Shown piece by piece: positions 1 through 8,493 of a DNA stretch of 64,000 bases. Every line of letters begins with the position of its first letter. Position 1 is the stretch's first letter. The translations under genes were made by a program, and so were the position numbers. The notes under the pieces are model-generated. The model had not been told where the DNA came from. It saw only the letters and a list, made by a program, of their open reading frames with translations, and searched no databases. Origin of the DNA: an uncultured Eubacteriales bacterium (GTDB lineage Bacteria; Bacillota; Clostridia; Oscillospirales; Acutalibacteraceae); assembly GCA_900316385.1 (NCBI GenBank), contig ONCP01000016.1, forward strand, positions 23,052 to 87,051, in the 5' to 3' direction.

Positions 1-348
1 TACGGCGACAGCGAGAACATCGACGACCGTGTAGGCGTTATCACCTTCAATTTCAGCGACATCAACACCTTCCTGCTTGCCCAGTCGCTCTCCGAGCTCG
101 GCGGCGTAGCCACCAGACGCGGCGCGTTCTGCGCTCATCCGTACGTATGGAGACTTATGGGTATCAGCGAAGAAACGGCTAAGGGCTTCCAGAACTGCAC
201 CGACGCGAACACTGCGGGTATGGTCAGAGTAAGCTTCGGTATCTACAACAACGAAAGCGAGGTAGACCAATTCCTCAACCTTATGCCCGCAGCTATGGCG
301 GACGCCAAGAAAAAGAACGAAAACGGATTGATCACTCCCGAATATTGA
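1..348 (+). CDS. Class V aminotransferase-fold PLP enzyme, C-terminal part
   Basis: The reading frame is open from the first base, so the gene starts outside the window; about 115 residues of the small domain are present. The segment RRGAFCAHPYV matches the place where cysteine desulfurase/selenocysteine lyase-like class V aminotransferases carry their Arg and the mobile-loop Cys. The tail RVSFGIYNNESEVDQFL is the usual C-terminal strand-helix of the family. Substrate cannot be told from this part: cysteine desulfurase and isopenicillin-N-epimerase-like enzymes both fit. The PLP lysine is upstream and not visible. A strong intrinsic terminator follows about 35 bp after the stop. Confidence 0.75.
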   Translation, partial: YGDSENIDDRVGVITFNFSDINTFLLAQSLSELGGVATRRGAFCAHPYVWRLMGISEETAKGFQNCTDANTAGMVRVSFGIYNNESEVDQFLNLMPAAMADAKKKNENGLITPEY

Positions 349-383
349 TCACTCACGAATAGCGGCTGCAAGCCGAAAAAGAG

Positions 384-411
384 CGCTCCCGAATCTTTCG
401 GGAGCGTTTTT
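384..411 (+). terminator. Intrinsic terminator of the aminotransferase gene
   Basis: Ten-base-pair stem CGCTCCCGAA/TTCGGGAGCG with loop TCT, followed by TTTTT. Confidence 0.85.
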
Positions 412-474
412 GCGCGGTATTATGGACAAGAGGCGTGTTTTCTGCTATGATTACAACAAAAGGGGGTGCGCCAA

Positions 475-915
475 ATGAAAAAGGTCGTATCTGTCGCCGC
501 GTGTTTACTCACGCTGATCGTATTGTGCAGTTGTCAGGGAAAGGAACGGAGCGAAATGAAAAGTAAAACCAACAGCGCCATAACGGTCGTTAACAAGCTC
601 ACGGACGCCGATGTGTGGATCCTACCGCAGACGGCGAAGAACCTCAAAACCACAGTTTGGGGGAAAGCTACCGCTTCAAAGGTAAAAACAGGCGAAAGCC
701 GCGAGGCTGAGCTTTGCGAGGCGGGCGACGACGGTCTGTACATTCTCAGAATGATCGACACAGACAGCTTCTACTATTCCGCGAACGGATTAAAGCTTCA
801 GGCAGGTCGGACGATCACGATATCTGAGGACGACGCGCATTTCGTTACCGCCGCCGTAACAGACGAAAGCGGCGCCGTCGTGAACACCTACGAGGTTTTC
901 TCGGCAAGACTGTGA
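475..915 (+). CDS. Small predicted lipoprotein of unknown function
   Basis: A protein of about 146 residues with a lipoprotein signal: MKK, a hydrophobic stretch, then the lipobox LCSC, so Cys20 would be lipidated and the protein anchored on the outer face of the membrane. I place the start at the ATG at 475 rather than the GTG at 466 because AGGGGGTG lies 6-8 bases before the ATG, and the GTG would sit inside that site. The mature part is polar and rich in beta-type segments (DVWILPQTAKNLKTTVWG) with no motif I recognise. It is monocistronic between a terminator and a dispersed repeat. Confidence 0.75.
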   Translation: MKKVVSVAACLLTLIVLCSCQGKERSEMKSKTNSAITVVNKLTDADVWILPQTAKNLKTTVWGKATASKVKTGESREAELCEAGDDGLYILRMIDTDSFYYSANGLKLQAGRTITISEDDAHFVTAAVTDESGAVVNTYEVFSARL

Positions 916-921
916 CGATAA

Positions 922-1190
922 AAATGAGAAATGAGAAAGTTTAAGAACATTAAAAATGAAATGTGAAACATTAAAAATGATGGTCGAGTCCATAAGTCGG
1001 ATTAACTCAAAAATCGGTGCCCGAACTATTGATAATTGATGTAATTCTGATAAAAAAGATTACAGCAATAATTATACATTCGGGTCGCGAAGGCTTTGGT
1101 TCCCGCGAACGTTTCTCCCCGACCTTTATTTCTCCTTTCTCCTTTCTTCTTTCTCATTTCAAAAAACTTTCCACTTTCAACTTTCAACTT
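922..1190 (+). repeat. Dispersed mosaic repeat R1, beta-tail copy, with heptad arrays
   Basis: The 316-bp gap between the lipoprotein and the LRR gene holds no gene. It contains GAGAAAT and CATTAAA-like heptads, then the R1 core (GGTCGAG, CATAAGTCGG, CGGTGCCCGA.CTATTGATAA), the beta tail ending CGAACGTTTCTCCCCGACC, TTTCTCC-type heptads and CTTTCAA-type heptads. The same order of modules recurs, in either orientation, near 47.1 and 58.7 kb. No ORF with a ribosome site is present. Confidence 0.85.
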
Positions 1191-1191
1191 A

Positions 1192-1223
1192 AAAGCCACC
1201 CGTTGTATTGAACGGGTGGCTTT
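1192..1223 (-). terminator. Intrinsic terminator of the LRR surface-protein gene
   Basis: Read on the minus strand: AAAGCCACCCGTT, a 6-base loop, AACGGGTGGCTTT and then Ts. It starts 8 bases after the stop codon of the LRR gene. Confidence 0.85.
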
Positions 1224-1230
1224 CGCACTT

Positions 1231-4200
1231 TTATTTCACTATGATCTTTACCGTCTTGGTGATCGTCTTGGACTTGTAGTTCGAGGTGTCCTTGACGGTG
1301 ATTTTTATTTTGATCTTGTAAGCACCTTTTTTGGTGCCCTTCTTTACGGTGAGCTTGCCCGTCTTTGAGTTGACGGTGATCTTCTTCTCACCCGAGAGCT
1401 TTTTGAACGCTTTCTTGCCCTGCGCCTTTTTAACGGAGAGTGCCGTGACCGTGACGTTCTTTTTCTTAACGGTCTTGAGCTTGACCGTTTTGGAGGCGAT
1501 CTTGACCTTTACGGGATTATTCGCCTTTGCGATCTTGAAGGTTCTATTGATCGTGCCCTCATAATTGCCAATACCTTTGATTATAACGGTCGCCTTGCCC
1601 GCATTCTTGTTGTTCTTGTAGGTTACCGTATAATCGACATCCTTGATGAGCTCGGTCGTGCCGTCCTTAACGGTGAGCTTCTGGGTGAGAGCCTTGCCCG
1701 TGAAGGTCTTGGCTTTGATTCCCGTTACCTTGCATTTGCCGATGTTCTTTATCGGCTCCTGCGCTGTGAATGTAATCTCCGTGGTCAGCAGATCCTCGCT
1801 CTTTACAGTCGTCACAGTCTTTTTTCCGTTGATCATAACGGTCACTCCGTAGACGCTGAACTGAGTTCCCGCTTTGGCGTCAAGATCAATGATCAGCTTG
1901 TATTCTTTTCCGAGCACATAAGTATCGGATTCGGTAAGCTTTGTACCAGTTTCGACGTCGATCCATTCAAAGCTGTACGCATCGATATCAGGCGGGAGCA
2001 GAGCCGTAAACACGGGATGATTGCCAGGGACGGGAGCATCGACAAGGAACGCCATAAAGGTGATCGTTTCGGGCGGAGCGGGTGTTGTAAAGCTCGCTTC
2101 CGCGACGATGTATTGCTTCGGGCTGTCGAACATCTCAAAAGCTTCGGTCTCTTGACCGTTTATGCTGACGGTGACCTCGGGAGTTTCCGCGGTTCCCGCG
2201 AATTTGTAGCCCTGTCCCGATTCAACACTAACAGTCGCCTTGTACTCTTTTTCGTATTCAAAGGTATCAGCTAAGCCCATTACTTTATCATCTGTCACGT
2301 TATACCAGCTAACCTCCGTTACCGTGCCGTAAGAGGCGTTCGCCGTGAAAACGGGGCTCTCGCCTACAACAGGCTCGGCGACGTCCGTAACATCCAGCTC
2401 GGAAACCACCGCCGTCTGAGGAACATAGCTGATATCCGCGCACACCTTCTCGGCAGGCGTCTCGCCGTAGATTTTGGTAACAGTCGCTTCGGTTCCGTTG
2501 ACCGTAACGGTAATGTTCGGCTTGCCGTCCTTTACGGCAAAGAAGTAGTCCTCATTCGCGCTGAGATAAACTGTTGCCTTGTATTGCTTGTTGTACGCAA
2601 ATACACCCGCGGAGGTCATCGCCTGACCGTCGGTGAGATTGTACCAGCTGACGCTGTCGATCTGAGTGTTATTATTCGCGGTGGCTTTGTACGAGGGATT
2701 CTCGCCGACAACAGGCTCGACAAAATCTGTTATCGCGACATTTGAGATAACGTTCGCGTCGCTGATCTCGGGATATTCCCTGGTAACGCGGATCGTTTTC
2801 TTCGGATCATAGCCCGACAGCACCTCGGCTCTGACGGCTGCTGTTCCTATCGTAGCGACTACATATGAGGAGCCGTCCTGCATTTTACCGAACTGATAAC
2901 CCGCGTTGGCGGTTAACGTGAGGCGCGCGGCGTATGTTTTTCCCGCCTCGAACTGATCGCCGCTGCCGAGAACCTTGTCGTCGGTAACACAGTACCACTC
3001 TACCTTGTTTCCGCTGACGGATATTCCTTCGGTGGAGGTTTTATAGGTAAATGAAGGCTTATTGCCGAATTCAGGGGGAGTAATATCGGAGAACGCGACT
3101 TTAAAGATCACGTTGTATCCTGTTGTCGGGAAAACGTACTTAACAACGATCTGCTTTCCCTGCCCGTATCCGTCCTGAACTCTGACGTCGGCTTTCTTTC
3201 CGTTTACCGTACCGACAACGGAAGATTTCTCGCCGTTTTGTTCAAATCTGTAACCATCCTTTGCCGTCAGCACAATGGTCACGGAATATTTTTCGTCGTT
3301 CTCAAAAACATCCGTTTCCTTCATATTGGTATCTGTCGATTCGCAATACCATAACACAGTTGTCGAAAATTTCGAGCTCTGAGGCGAATCGACAGTGAAA
3401 TCGGGAGTCACCTCCACTAAGGGCGCGTCTACCTGAAAATCAGCGCTCGACACGAGCTCCTCGTAAGCCACCGTGATCCCGTTGTTTTTGGCGTAGGTGT
3501 CGGCGGCAGTGCCCTTTTGTGTAATGATCTTATAGTCTTTGACCGCGACATCGTTACTGCTCGAGTCATACTCATAGCCGAAGGAATGATATCCGAGTTG
3601 GACGACGCCATCGGGGATATACACGGACTTAACGCCCGTATTCACGAACGCCCTGCTGTCGATCCTCACGTTTATACCGTCGGGAATGTTGACCTTGGTT
3701 AAGTTGAGGCAGGTGCTGAAGGCATTATCGTTGATTTGGGTCAGACTTTTAGACAGCGTGACTCTTTCCAGCGCGTCGCAGGAAGAAAACGCGTATCGGT
3801 TTATCGTCGTCACAGAATCAGGCAGTATAAGACTTTTAAGTCCCGTAAACATAAACGCGCTTCCGCCGATCGTTTTGAGCGAAGCGGGCAGCGTGATTTT
3901 TTCCAGAGCGGAACACCTGTAAAACGCGCGATCTCCTATTTCTGTCAGGGAGTCGGGCATCGTGACGCTTGCCAGATCGTAGCACGAATGAAACGCGCGA
4001 TTTCCTATTTTTGTCACGTAAGCGGGAATCGTGATGCTCTTAAGTCCGCTTTCCTCAAACGCGCTTGTGCCCAGTGTTTTGAGCGAAGCGGGAAGCGTGA
4101 CGGTTTCCAGCGAGGTGCAGCCCTGAAACGCGGACGTGCCGATGGTCTCGATCGTCTCGTATAAATAAGCGGACTTGAGGCTCGTTAAGTTCTTGAAGGC

Positions 4201-4482
4201 TCCTTCGCCGATGGTCTTGATTGGCTTGTTGGTAGTTATCTTCTTGATCTCCGAGCGGTAGTTATCCCACGGATATTTACCGTTGGAATCCGCCTCAATG
4301 GTCGATCCGCCGTAGCTCAGAATGCTGAGCTCCTTCGTATCAAGATAATAAAGATACTCGCAGTCTCCTACTTTACCGTGATAAACTCCCGCCGCGTTCG
4401 CGGCAATAGGAAGCACGGCGAACACGCTCAAAAGCATTATCGCCGACAGGAAGATACTGAGTGATTTTTTTGCGATTGACAT
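1231..4482 (-). CDS. BspA-like leucine-rich-repeat surface protein
   Basis: A secreted 1083-residue protein. The start at 4482 is preceded by AAAAGGGGGCG and begins a signal peptide (MSIAKK, hydrophobic core, cleavage after AANA); the longer upstream frame lacks a ribosome site. Residues about 65-325 are BspA-type (LRR_5) repeats of the form LxSVTxPxSLTxIGxxAFxxCxxL. Then come five ~100-residue repeats sharing P.FG/VGE.P.F, WY..TD.K, D.FE..K.Y, LTA..GY.F and V.VNG. The C-terminus has a DYTVTYKNNKNAGKATVIIKG module and a Lys-rich Ig-like domain ending KTVKIIVK. No sortase motif or membrane anchor is visible, so attachment is presumably non-covalent through the basic C-terminus (inference). Role probably adhesion or matrix binding. 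Confidence 0.88.
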   Translation of the reverse strand: MSIAKKSLSIFLSAIMLLSVFAVLPIAANAAGVYHGKVGDCEYLYYLDTKELSILSYGGSTIEADSNGKYPWDNYRSEIKKITTNKPIKTIGEGAFKNLTSLKSAYLYETIETIGTSAFQGCTSLETVTLPASLKTLGTSAFEESGLKSITIPAYVTKIGNRAFHSCYDLASVTMPDSLTEIGDRAFYRCSALEKITLPASLKTIGGSAFMFTGLKSLILPDSVTTINRYAFSSCDALERVTLSKSLTQINDNAFSTCLNLTKVNIPDGINVRIDSRAFVNTGVKSVYIPDGVVQLGYHSFGYEYDSSSNDVAVKDYKIITQKGTAADTYAKNNGITVAYEELVSSADFQVDAPLVEVTPDFTVDSPQSSKFSTTVLWYCESTDTNMKETDVFENDEKYSVTIVLTAKDGYRFEQNGEKSSVVGTVNGKKADVRVQDGYGQGKQIVVKYVFPTTGYNVIFKVAFSDITPPEFGNKPSFTYKTSTEGISVSGNKVEWYCVTDDKVLGSGDQFEAGKTYAARLTLTANAGYQFGKMQDGSSYVVATIGTAAVRAEVLSGYDPKKTIRVTREYPEISDANVISNVAITDFVEPVVGENPSYKATANNNTQIDSVSWYNLTDGQAMTSAGVFAYNKQYKATVYLSANEDYFFAVKDGKPNITVTVNGTEATVTKIYGETPAEKVCADISYVPQTAVVSELDVTDVAEPVVGESPVFTANASYGTVTEVSWYNVTDDKVMGLADTFEYEKEYKATVSVESGQGYKFAGTAETPEVTVSINGQETEAFEMFDSPKQYIVAEASFTTPAPPETITFMAFLVDAPVPGNHPVFTALLPPDIDAYSFEWIDVETGTKLTESDTYVLGKEYKLIIDLDAKAGTQFSVYGVTVMINGKKTVTTVKSEDLLTTEITFTAQEPIKNIGKCKVTGIKAKTFTGKALTQKLTVKDGTTELIKDVDYTVTYKNNKNAGKATVIIKGIGNYEGTINRTFKIAKANNPVKVKIASKTVKLKTVKKKNVTVTALSVKKAQGKKAFKKLSGEKKITVNSKTGKLTVKKGTKKGAYKIKIKITVKDTSNYKSKTITKTVKIIVK

Positions 4483-4617
4483 ATAAACGCCCCCTTTTAG
4501 GCATAGTCTGCCTATTATCTCCTTCTCATTATAGCACGCAAAGACCTTCCCCGCAATATCCAAAAGAGTATTTTTTGTTGTTTTCACATCCGACTCGGCG
4601 CGGCATGGAAGAACTGA

Positions 4618-4941
4618 TTAAACATTAAATATGAAATATGAAACATGATGGTCGAGCCATTAATATCATTAAACATTAAATATTAAACATGAAACATGAT
4701 GGTCGTGTTCATAAGTCGGATTTATTCAAAAATCGGTGCCCGAACTATTGATAATTGATGTAATTCTGTTAGAGAGAAACAGTCGATTCATCTAACGTAA
4801 AGGTAAAGGCAGACTACTTGGCTCCCCCACTGGGGGAGCTGTCGCCGACAGGCGACTGAGGGGGTGTAGCGGAGCGGTGACTGTGAACTGCATTTTGTCT
4901 CCCGACCGAAATGTTTAATGTTTAATTTTTAATGTTTAATG
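4618..4941 (+). repeat. Dispersed mosaic repeat R1, alpha-tail copy
   Basis: CATTAAA/CATGAAA heptads, then the R1 core (CATAAGTCGG ... CGGTGCCCGAACTATTGATAA), then the alpha tail with the hairpins CTCCCCCACTGGGGGAG and TGTCGCCGACAGGCGAC and GGGGGTGTAGCGGAGCG, and closing TTTAATG heptads. With a small AGGAGC-TTC-GCTCCT hairpin at 4946-4960 and AT-rich promoter DNA up to 5188 it accounts for the whole gene-free stretch 4483-5188. Confidence 0.85.
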
Positions 4942-5106
4942 AAAAAGGAGCTTCGCTCCTCTTTGTCGACTTGCACAGTTTTTGACAGTAAAACTGTTAA
5001 AGCCTCACAAAATTTCGAATTTTTCCAAAAAAATAGCTCTAAAAGGTACAAAAAATTTAAAAGTGGAGTTGAACAGCCTCGAATATTGTGATAAAATAAC
5101 ACCTAT

Positions 5107-5144
5107 AATGTGATTCTATATATAATACAATGTGATTCTATATA
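5107..5144 (+). promoter_or_regulatory. Direct repeat upstream of the AraC-like gene, possible operator
   Basis: AATGTGATTCTATATA occurs twice, 22 bp apart (5107-5122 and 5129-5144), about 45 bp before the start codon. The spacing is two helical turns, as for two DNA-binding domains on one face. A TATAAT at 5104-5109 overlaps the first copy. No matching -35 box is clear. Confidence 0.5.
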
Positions 5145-5188
5145 CAAATGTATTATCTTTAATATTATTTTTTATTTAGAGGTAAAAA

Positions 5189-5632
5189 TTGACTGCTAAA
5201 GAAAAAAAACAAGCCAAAAACCTGACTCCCGAACGTATCGAGAGCGAAGGAGAGCACCTTGAAATAATATTACCGAACGGCTCGGGAAGGATCACAGCGT
5301 TCCACCCCTTTAAAAGCCTTCAGATCCTGTGTTACGAGCTGCGTTCGCCCGAAATACCCGATTTATGGGAGCTCGGCTTCCGCAGAGGCGGCAACAGCAG
5401 GTATTTCAGAACCCTTGTGTGCAGAAAGGGACGCTGCGAGTTCTCGGTAAACGGCACGACAAAGCCCCTGCGCTTCGGACAGGCGGAGGCGATGCTTCGC
5501 TCCACGGATCTGTCGGTGTGCAAGATCACCGAGCTGACGGGCTACTCAAAGCAGACGAAATTTACTATCGCGTTCAAAAACTACTTCGGGACAACTCCTC
5601 TTAAATACAGAGGTCTTACCCGAGCTCAATAA
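5189..5632 (+). CDS. Shortened AraC-family regulator, possibly degenerate
   Basis: 147 residues from a TTG start with AGAGGT 5 bases upstream. The C-terminal ~45 residues (AEAMLRSTDLSV, ITELTGYSKQTKFTIAFKNYFGTTPLKYR) are the second half of an AraC/XylS DNA-binding domain, including the second helix-turn-helix and the family signature. The N-terminal part looks like the start of a ligand-sensing domain (GSGRITAFHPFKSLQ). The first helix-turn-helix and most of the sensor are missing: AraC proteins are normally near 280 residues, and the sensor-like segment CEFSVNGTTKPLRFG runs straight into the signature. It lies 34 bp upstream of the surface-protein operon. It may be a decayed gene or a single-HTH regulator. 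Confidence 0.65.
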   Translation: MTAKEKKQAKNLTPERIESEGEHLEIILPNGSGRITAFHPFKSLQILCYELRSPEIPDLWELGFRRGGNSRYFRTLVCRKGRCEFSVNGTTKPLRFGQAEAMLRSTDLSVCKITELTGYSKQTKFTIAFKNYFGTTPLKYRGLTRAQ

Positions 5633-5666
5633 TCGATTCGCGTTACAAATTATCAGGAGGTAAATT

Positions 5667-8333
5667 ATGAAAACTCTAAAAAAACCGATGTCATTTTTGC
5701 TCTTCGCGACTATGCTGATCAGCGTGCTCTGCGCCGCGCCGTTCAACGTTTTCGCGGCGACGACGCATAATGTAAGCACTGTGCAGGAGCTTTCCGACGC
5801 TTGCGACGCGATCAATCAGAGCGGCGGAAAACACACGATCAGCCTGACAGACGACATAAACGGTGTTGTGTCTATTGTAATAACCAACAGCGACGCTGTC
5901 GTTACCGTTATCGGCAACGGTCACACCTTGACGTCAACAGATTCGGCTGTTTATGTTTCCAACGGCGCGACCGTGAACCTCGGCGACGGAAATTCAGCTC
6001 TGACGCTTACCAGTAATGATAATAACGATAACCCGGGTATTATTTATGTATTGGATAACGGTGTTTGCAATATGTATAACAATGTTACCGTTTGTGATCA
6101 TAAGGGAAACAACTACTTCGGCGGCGGAGTAACTGTTCAAAGCGGCACTTTCAATATGCGCGGCGGCACAATCGACAACTGCGGTATTGAGGGCGGTTCT
6201 GTTTGCTACGGCGGAGGCGTCGCGGTCATAAACGGCGGCATCTTTACTATGGACGGCGGTACGATTTCAAACTGCTACGCGACTTCTGATTATATCGATT
6301 ATTATGATTCAAGCCGTTGTATTTCCGCTATGGGCGGCGGCGTGTTTGTTACAAACGGCTCAACCTTTACTATGGACGGCGGTACAATAACAGGCTGCGA
6401 GGCTACCAATTTCGGCGGCGGCGTGGCAATAGTTTCAGCCGATAGTTTCGCTGGTAATTATAGTGAATATAGAGTAGATGGCATGGGAAATATAAAGAGT
6501 ACAGCTACCATAAACAGCGGTACTATCAGCTCGAATGAAGCAGGCAACGGAGCGGGCGTTTTTGCTTCAGGTTATTTTTACTCTTTTGCCGCCCCATTTG
6601 GCAGCTATAATTCTTCGGGAATAGGCGTAACAAATCACCCCGGGCTCTATATCAACGGCGGCGAGATTTCATCGAACACAGCGGATGATATGGGCGGAGG
6701 AGTTCTTATCGCTATGCTGAGAGCCAGTATAAAAGCTCAGATTCACAACGCGGTTATTAAAGATAACAATGCCGACAGCGGAGCGGGTATCGAAAACTTT
6801 CGTTACTGGACTCAGATGGACATCGACGGTTGTACAATTACGGGCAACGAAGCTGTAACAAACGGCGGCGGAGTTTTGGCTTCCAGCAATTCTTCAAACG
6901 GATATACAAAAATAAAAGACACCGTGATCGAGGACAACACCTCGGGTGCCAGAGGCGCGGGCGTTTACTATGACGGTAGCTCTCAGCTCAAAATCTCAGG
7001 CAAGAACATAATTAAGGGTAACACATTTAACGGTAAGAAAAACAACCTGAATATACTCAGCAGATCAAAACCCGTATATGTTATCGGTGACCTCACAGGT
7101 TCACAGATTGGACTCTCCGACCCGACGCTCTGGGACGACAATATGGAAGATACAGATACAAACGCTGTTTCTACCGATTACCTCACAAGCGGCTACAAGT
7201 CCAACAACGCCTCGCTTGACCCTTTGGGCGCTTTCTTTTCTGACCACGAGAGCTGGTATCCCGATTTTTCTAACATCAACAATAACGAGGTCCGCCTCGT
7301 ACGCAAGACATATGACGTAAACTATCACATCAACAACGCCGATAAGGACGATATTTACGCTGACGAAATCTTTACTCCCTACATCACTAACCACGAGGTA
7401 AAGGACGGCAAAACAATAGAGGAGTTCCACAACATTCCCCAGCTTAAAGACCCCGACGGATATGTGTTCAAGGGCTGGTACTACGATCGGGACAACACCA
7501 ACGACAACAATCCGATAGTATTCGGCGAGACATATGATTCACAGGACATTTATAAAGGATATCATAAGAACATCGACATCTACGCCCACTGGGAAAAGGT
7601 TGACAAAATCGAGCAGGAAAAGGCACTTGACGAAAAAGACCTCCCTAACGAAATGAAGGGCGATGACGGAAAATACTACTACTCAAGCTTCGGGCTGTTC
7701 GGAGTTCAGCTCCGTCCCGATCGTTGGATTGACGAGAACACAACTGTCAGAGAAAACGGCGGTCTGCGCTTTGCTACCTCTATCGGAGAGGAATTGCTCA
7801 GAGATATTGACGAGCTGTCAACCAAAAAGGTAGTCAGCGAGCAGGGCTATGAACACAATGTCGAGTACGGATTTGTTACCGCTTCCCAGTATATTACCGA
7901 CACCATCGTAAATGACCCGACATTCAACATCAACAAAGCTACCTACAAGCTCCAGTACAAGGGTACTGACGTAAACGGCGTCAACACAACAGTAAAGGAA
8001 AGAAGCGCAAACAACTTCAACTATGTCACCAACGTCGACTGCACCTCAACGCAGAAGGGCTACGGCGGAAACCCGAATATCACTATGGATCACCGTAACT
8101 GCAACAAATACCGTCTCGCGACTTTTGTAGTAACATATGATACTCCCGAGGATTTCGAAAAGAACTACCAGAAAGAGGTCATTGCCCGAGCTTACATGCG
8201 TTACTATGACGCGAACGGCTTGCTCAGAACCTTCTACAACGACTATGGCGGAACCTGCGTCTACGGCGGATGCAGCATCAGCTATGACGGCGCGGAAAAG
8301 CTGTTCGTTGACAACGACACCGCGAAGAGGTAA
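5667..8333 (+). CDS. Secreted beta-helix surface protein with InlB-type repeat and unnamed C-terminal domain
   Basis: 888 residues, start backed by AGGAGGTAAATT. A signal peptide (hydrophobic core, cleavage after VFAA) is followed by right-handed beta-helix repeats to about residue 500, rich in FTMDGGTI..C and NGGGV turns. Residues ~547-644 form a Listeria-Bacteroides (InlB B-type) repeat with GYVFKGWYY and IYAHWE. Residues ~675-870 form an unnamed domain (GVQLR, GLRFAT, YGFV, VNGVNTT, ARAYMRYYDANGLLRT, YGGT..YGGC) also found in the 866-residue protein at 15.5-18.1 kb. No LPXTG or transmembrane tail is seen. Followed at 10 bp by a small peptide gene and then a membrane protein, so likely one operon. 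Confidence 0.88.
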   Translation: MKTLKKPMSFLLFATMLISVLCAAPFNVFAATTHNVSTVQELSDACDAINQSGGKHTISLTDDINGVVSIVITNSDAVVTVIGNGHTLTSTDSAVYVSNGATVNLGDGNSALTLTSNDNNDNPGIIYVLDNGVCNMYNNVTVCDHKGNNYFGGGVTVQSGTFNMRGGTIDNCGIEGGSVCYGGGVAVINGGIFTMDGGTISNCYATSDYIDYYDSSRCISAMGGGVFVTNGSTFTMDGGTITGCEATNFGGGVAIVSADSFAGNYSEYRVDGMGNIKSTATINSGTISSNEAGNGAGVFASGYFYSFAAPFGSYNSSGIGVTNHPGLYINGGEISSNTADDMGGGVLIAMLRASIKAQIHNAVIKDNNADSGAGIENFRYWTQMDIDGCTITGNEAVTNGGGVLASSNSSNGYTKIKDTVIEDNTSGARGAGVYYDGSSQLKISGKNIIKGNTFNGKKNNLNILSRSKPVYVIGDLTGSQIGLSDPTLWDDNMEDTDTNAVSTDYLTSGYKSNNASLDPLGAFFSDHESWYPDFSNINNNEVRLVRKTYDVNYHINNADKDDIYADEIFTPYITNHEVKDGKTIEEFHNIPQLKDPDGYVFKGWYYDRDNTNDNNPIVFGETYDSQDIYKGYHKNIDIYAHWEKVDKIEQEKALDEKDLPNEMKGDDGKYYYSSFGLFGVQLRPDRWIDENTTVRENGGLRFATSIGEELLRDIDELSTKKVVSEQGYEHNVEYGFVTASQYITDTIVNDPTFNINKATYKLQYKGTDVNGVNTTVKERSANNFNYVTNVDCTSTQKGYGGNPNITMDHRNCNKYRLATFVVTYDTPEDFEKNYQKEVIARAYMRYYDANGLLRTFYNDYGGTCVYGGCSISYDGAEKLFVDNDTAKR

Positions 8334-8343
8334 GGAGGATATT

Positions 8344-8490
8344 ATGAAAAAAGAATATACAACTCCAAAAATCACTGTCGATCTGCTGATGAAAACAGAC
8401 GCGCTTATGGCTTCCTTTGAGACGGACAACAGTTACGCCAAATCAAGGAGCATATTCAATGACGATTTCACCGTTGATGATATTTTGTAA
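8344..8490 (+). CDS. 48-residue peptide paired with the beta-helix surface protein
   Basis: Starts at the ATG 4 bases after TAAGGAGGATATT, where the stop codon of the preceding gene overlaps the ribosome site; it ends 3 bp before the next gene. The peptide has no signal sequence or transmembrane span. It has a YTTPKI start, a DALMAS centre and an acidic DDFTVDDIL end. It aligns without gaps with the 52-residue peptide at 18142-18300: Y and P four apart, then DAL, S, DN, DF and final L at identical distances. That repeat of the pattern next to a second surface protein with the same unnamed domain supports it as a real gene. Function unknown. Confidence 0.8.
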   Translation: MKKEYTTPKITVDLLMKTDALMASFETDNSYAKSRSIFNDDFTVDDIL

Positions 8491-8493
8491 TCT

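Noticed and set aside
5081..5109. Sigma-A promoter for the AraC-like gene
   Set aside because: TATAAT is present but no acceptable -35 lies at 16-18 bp; not called.
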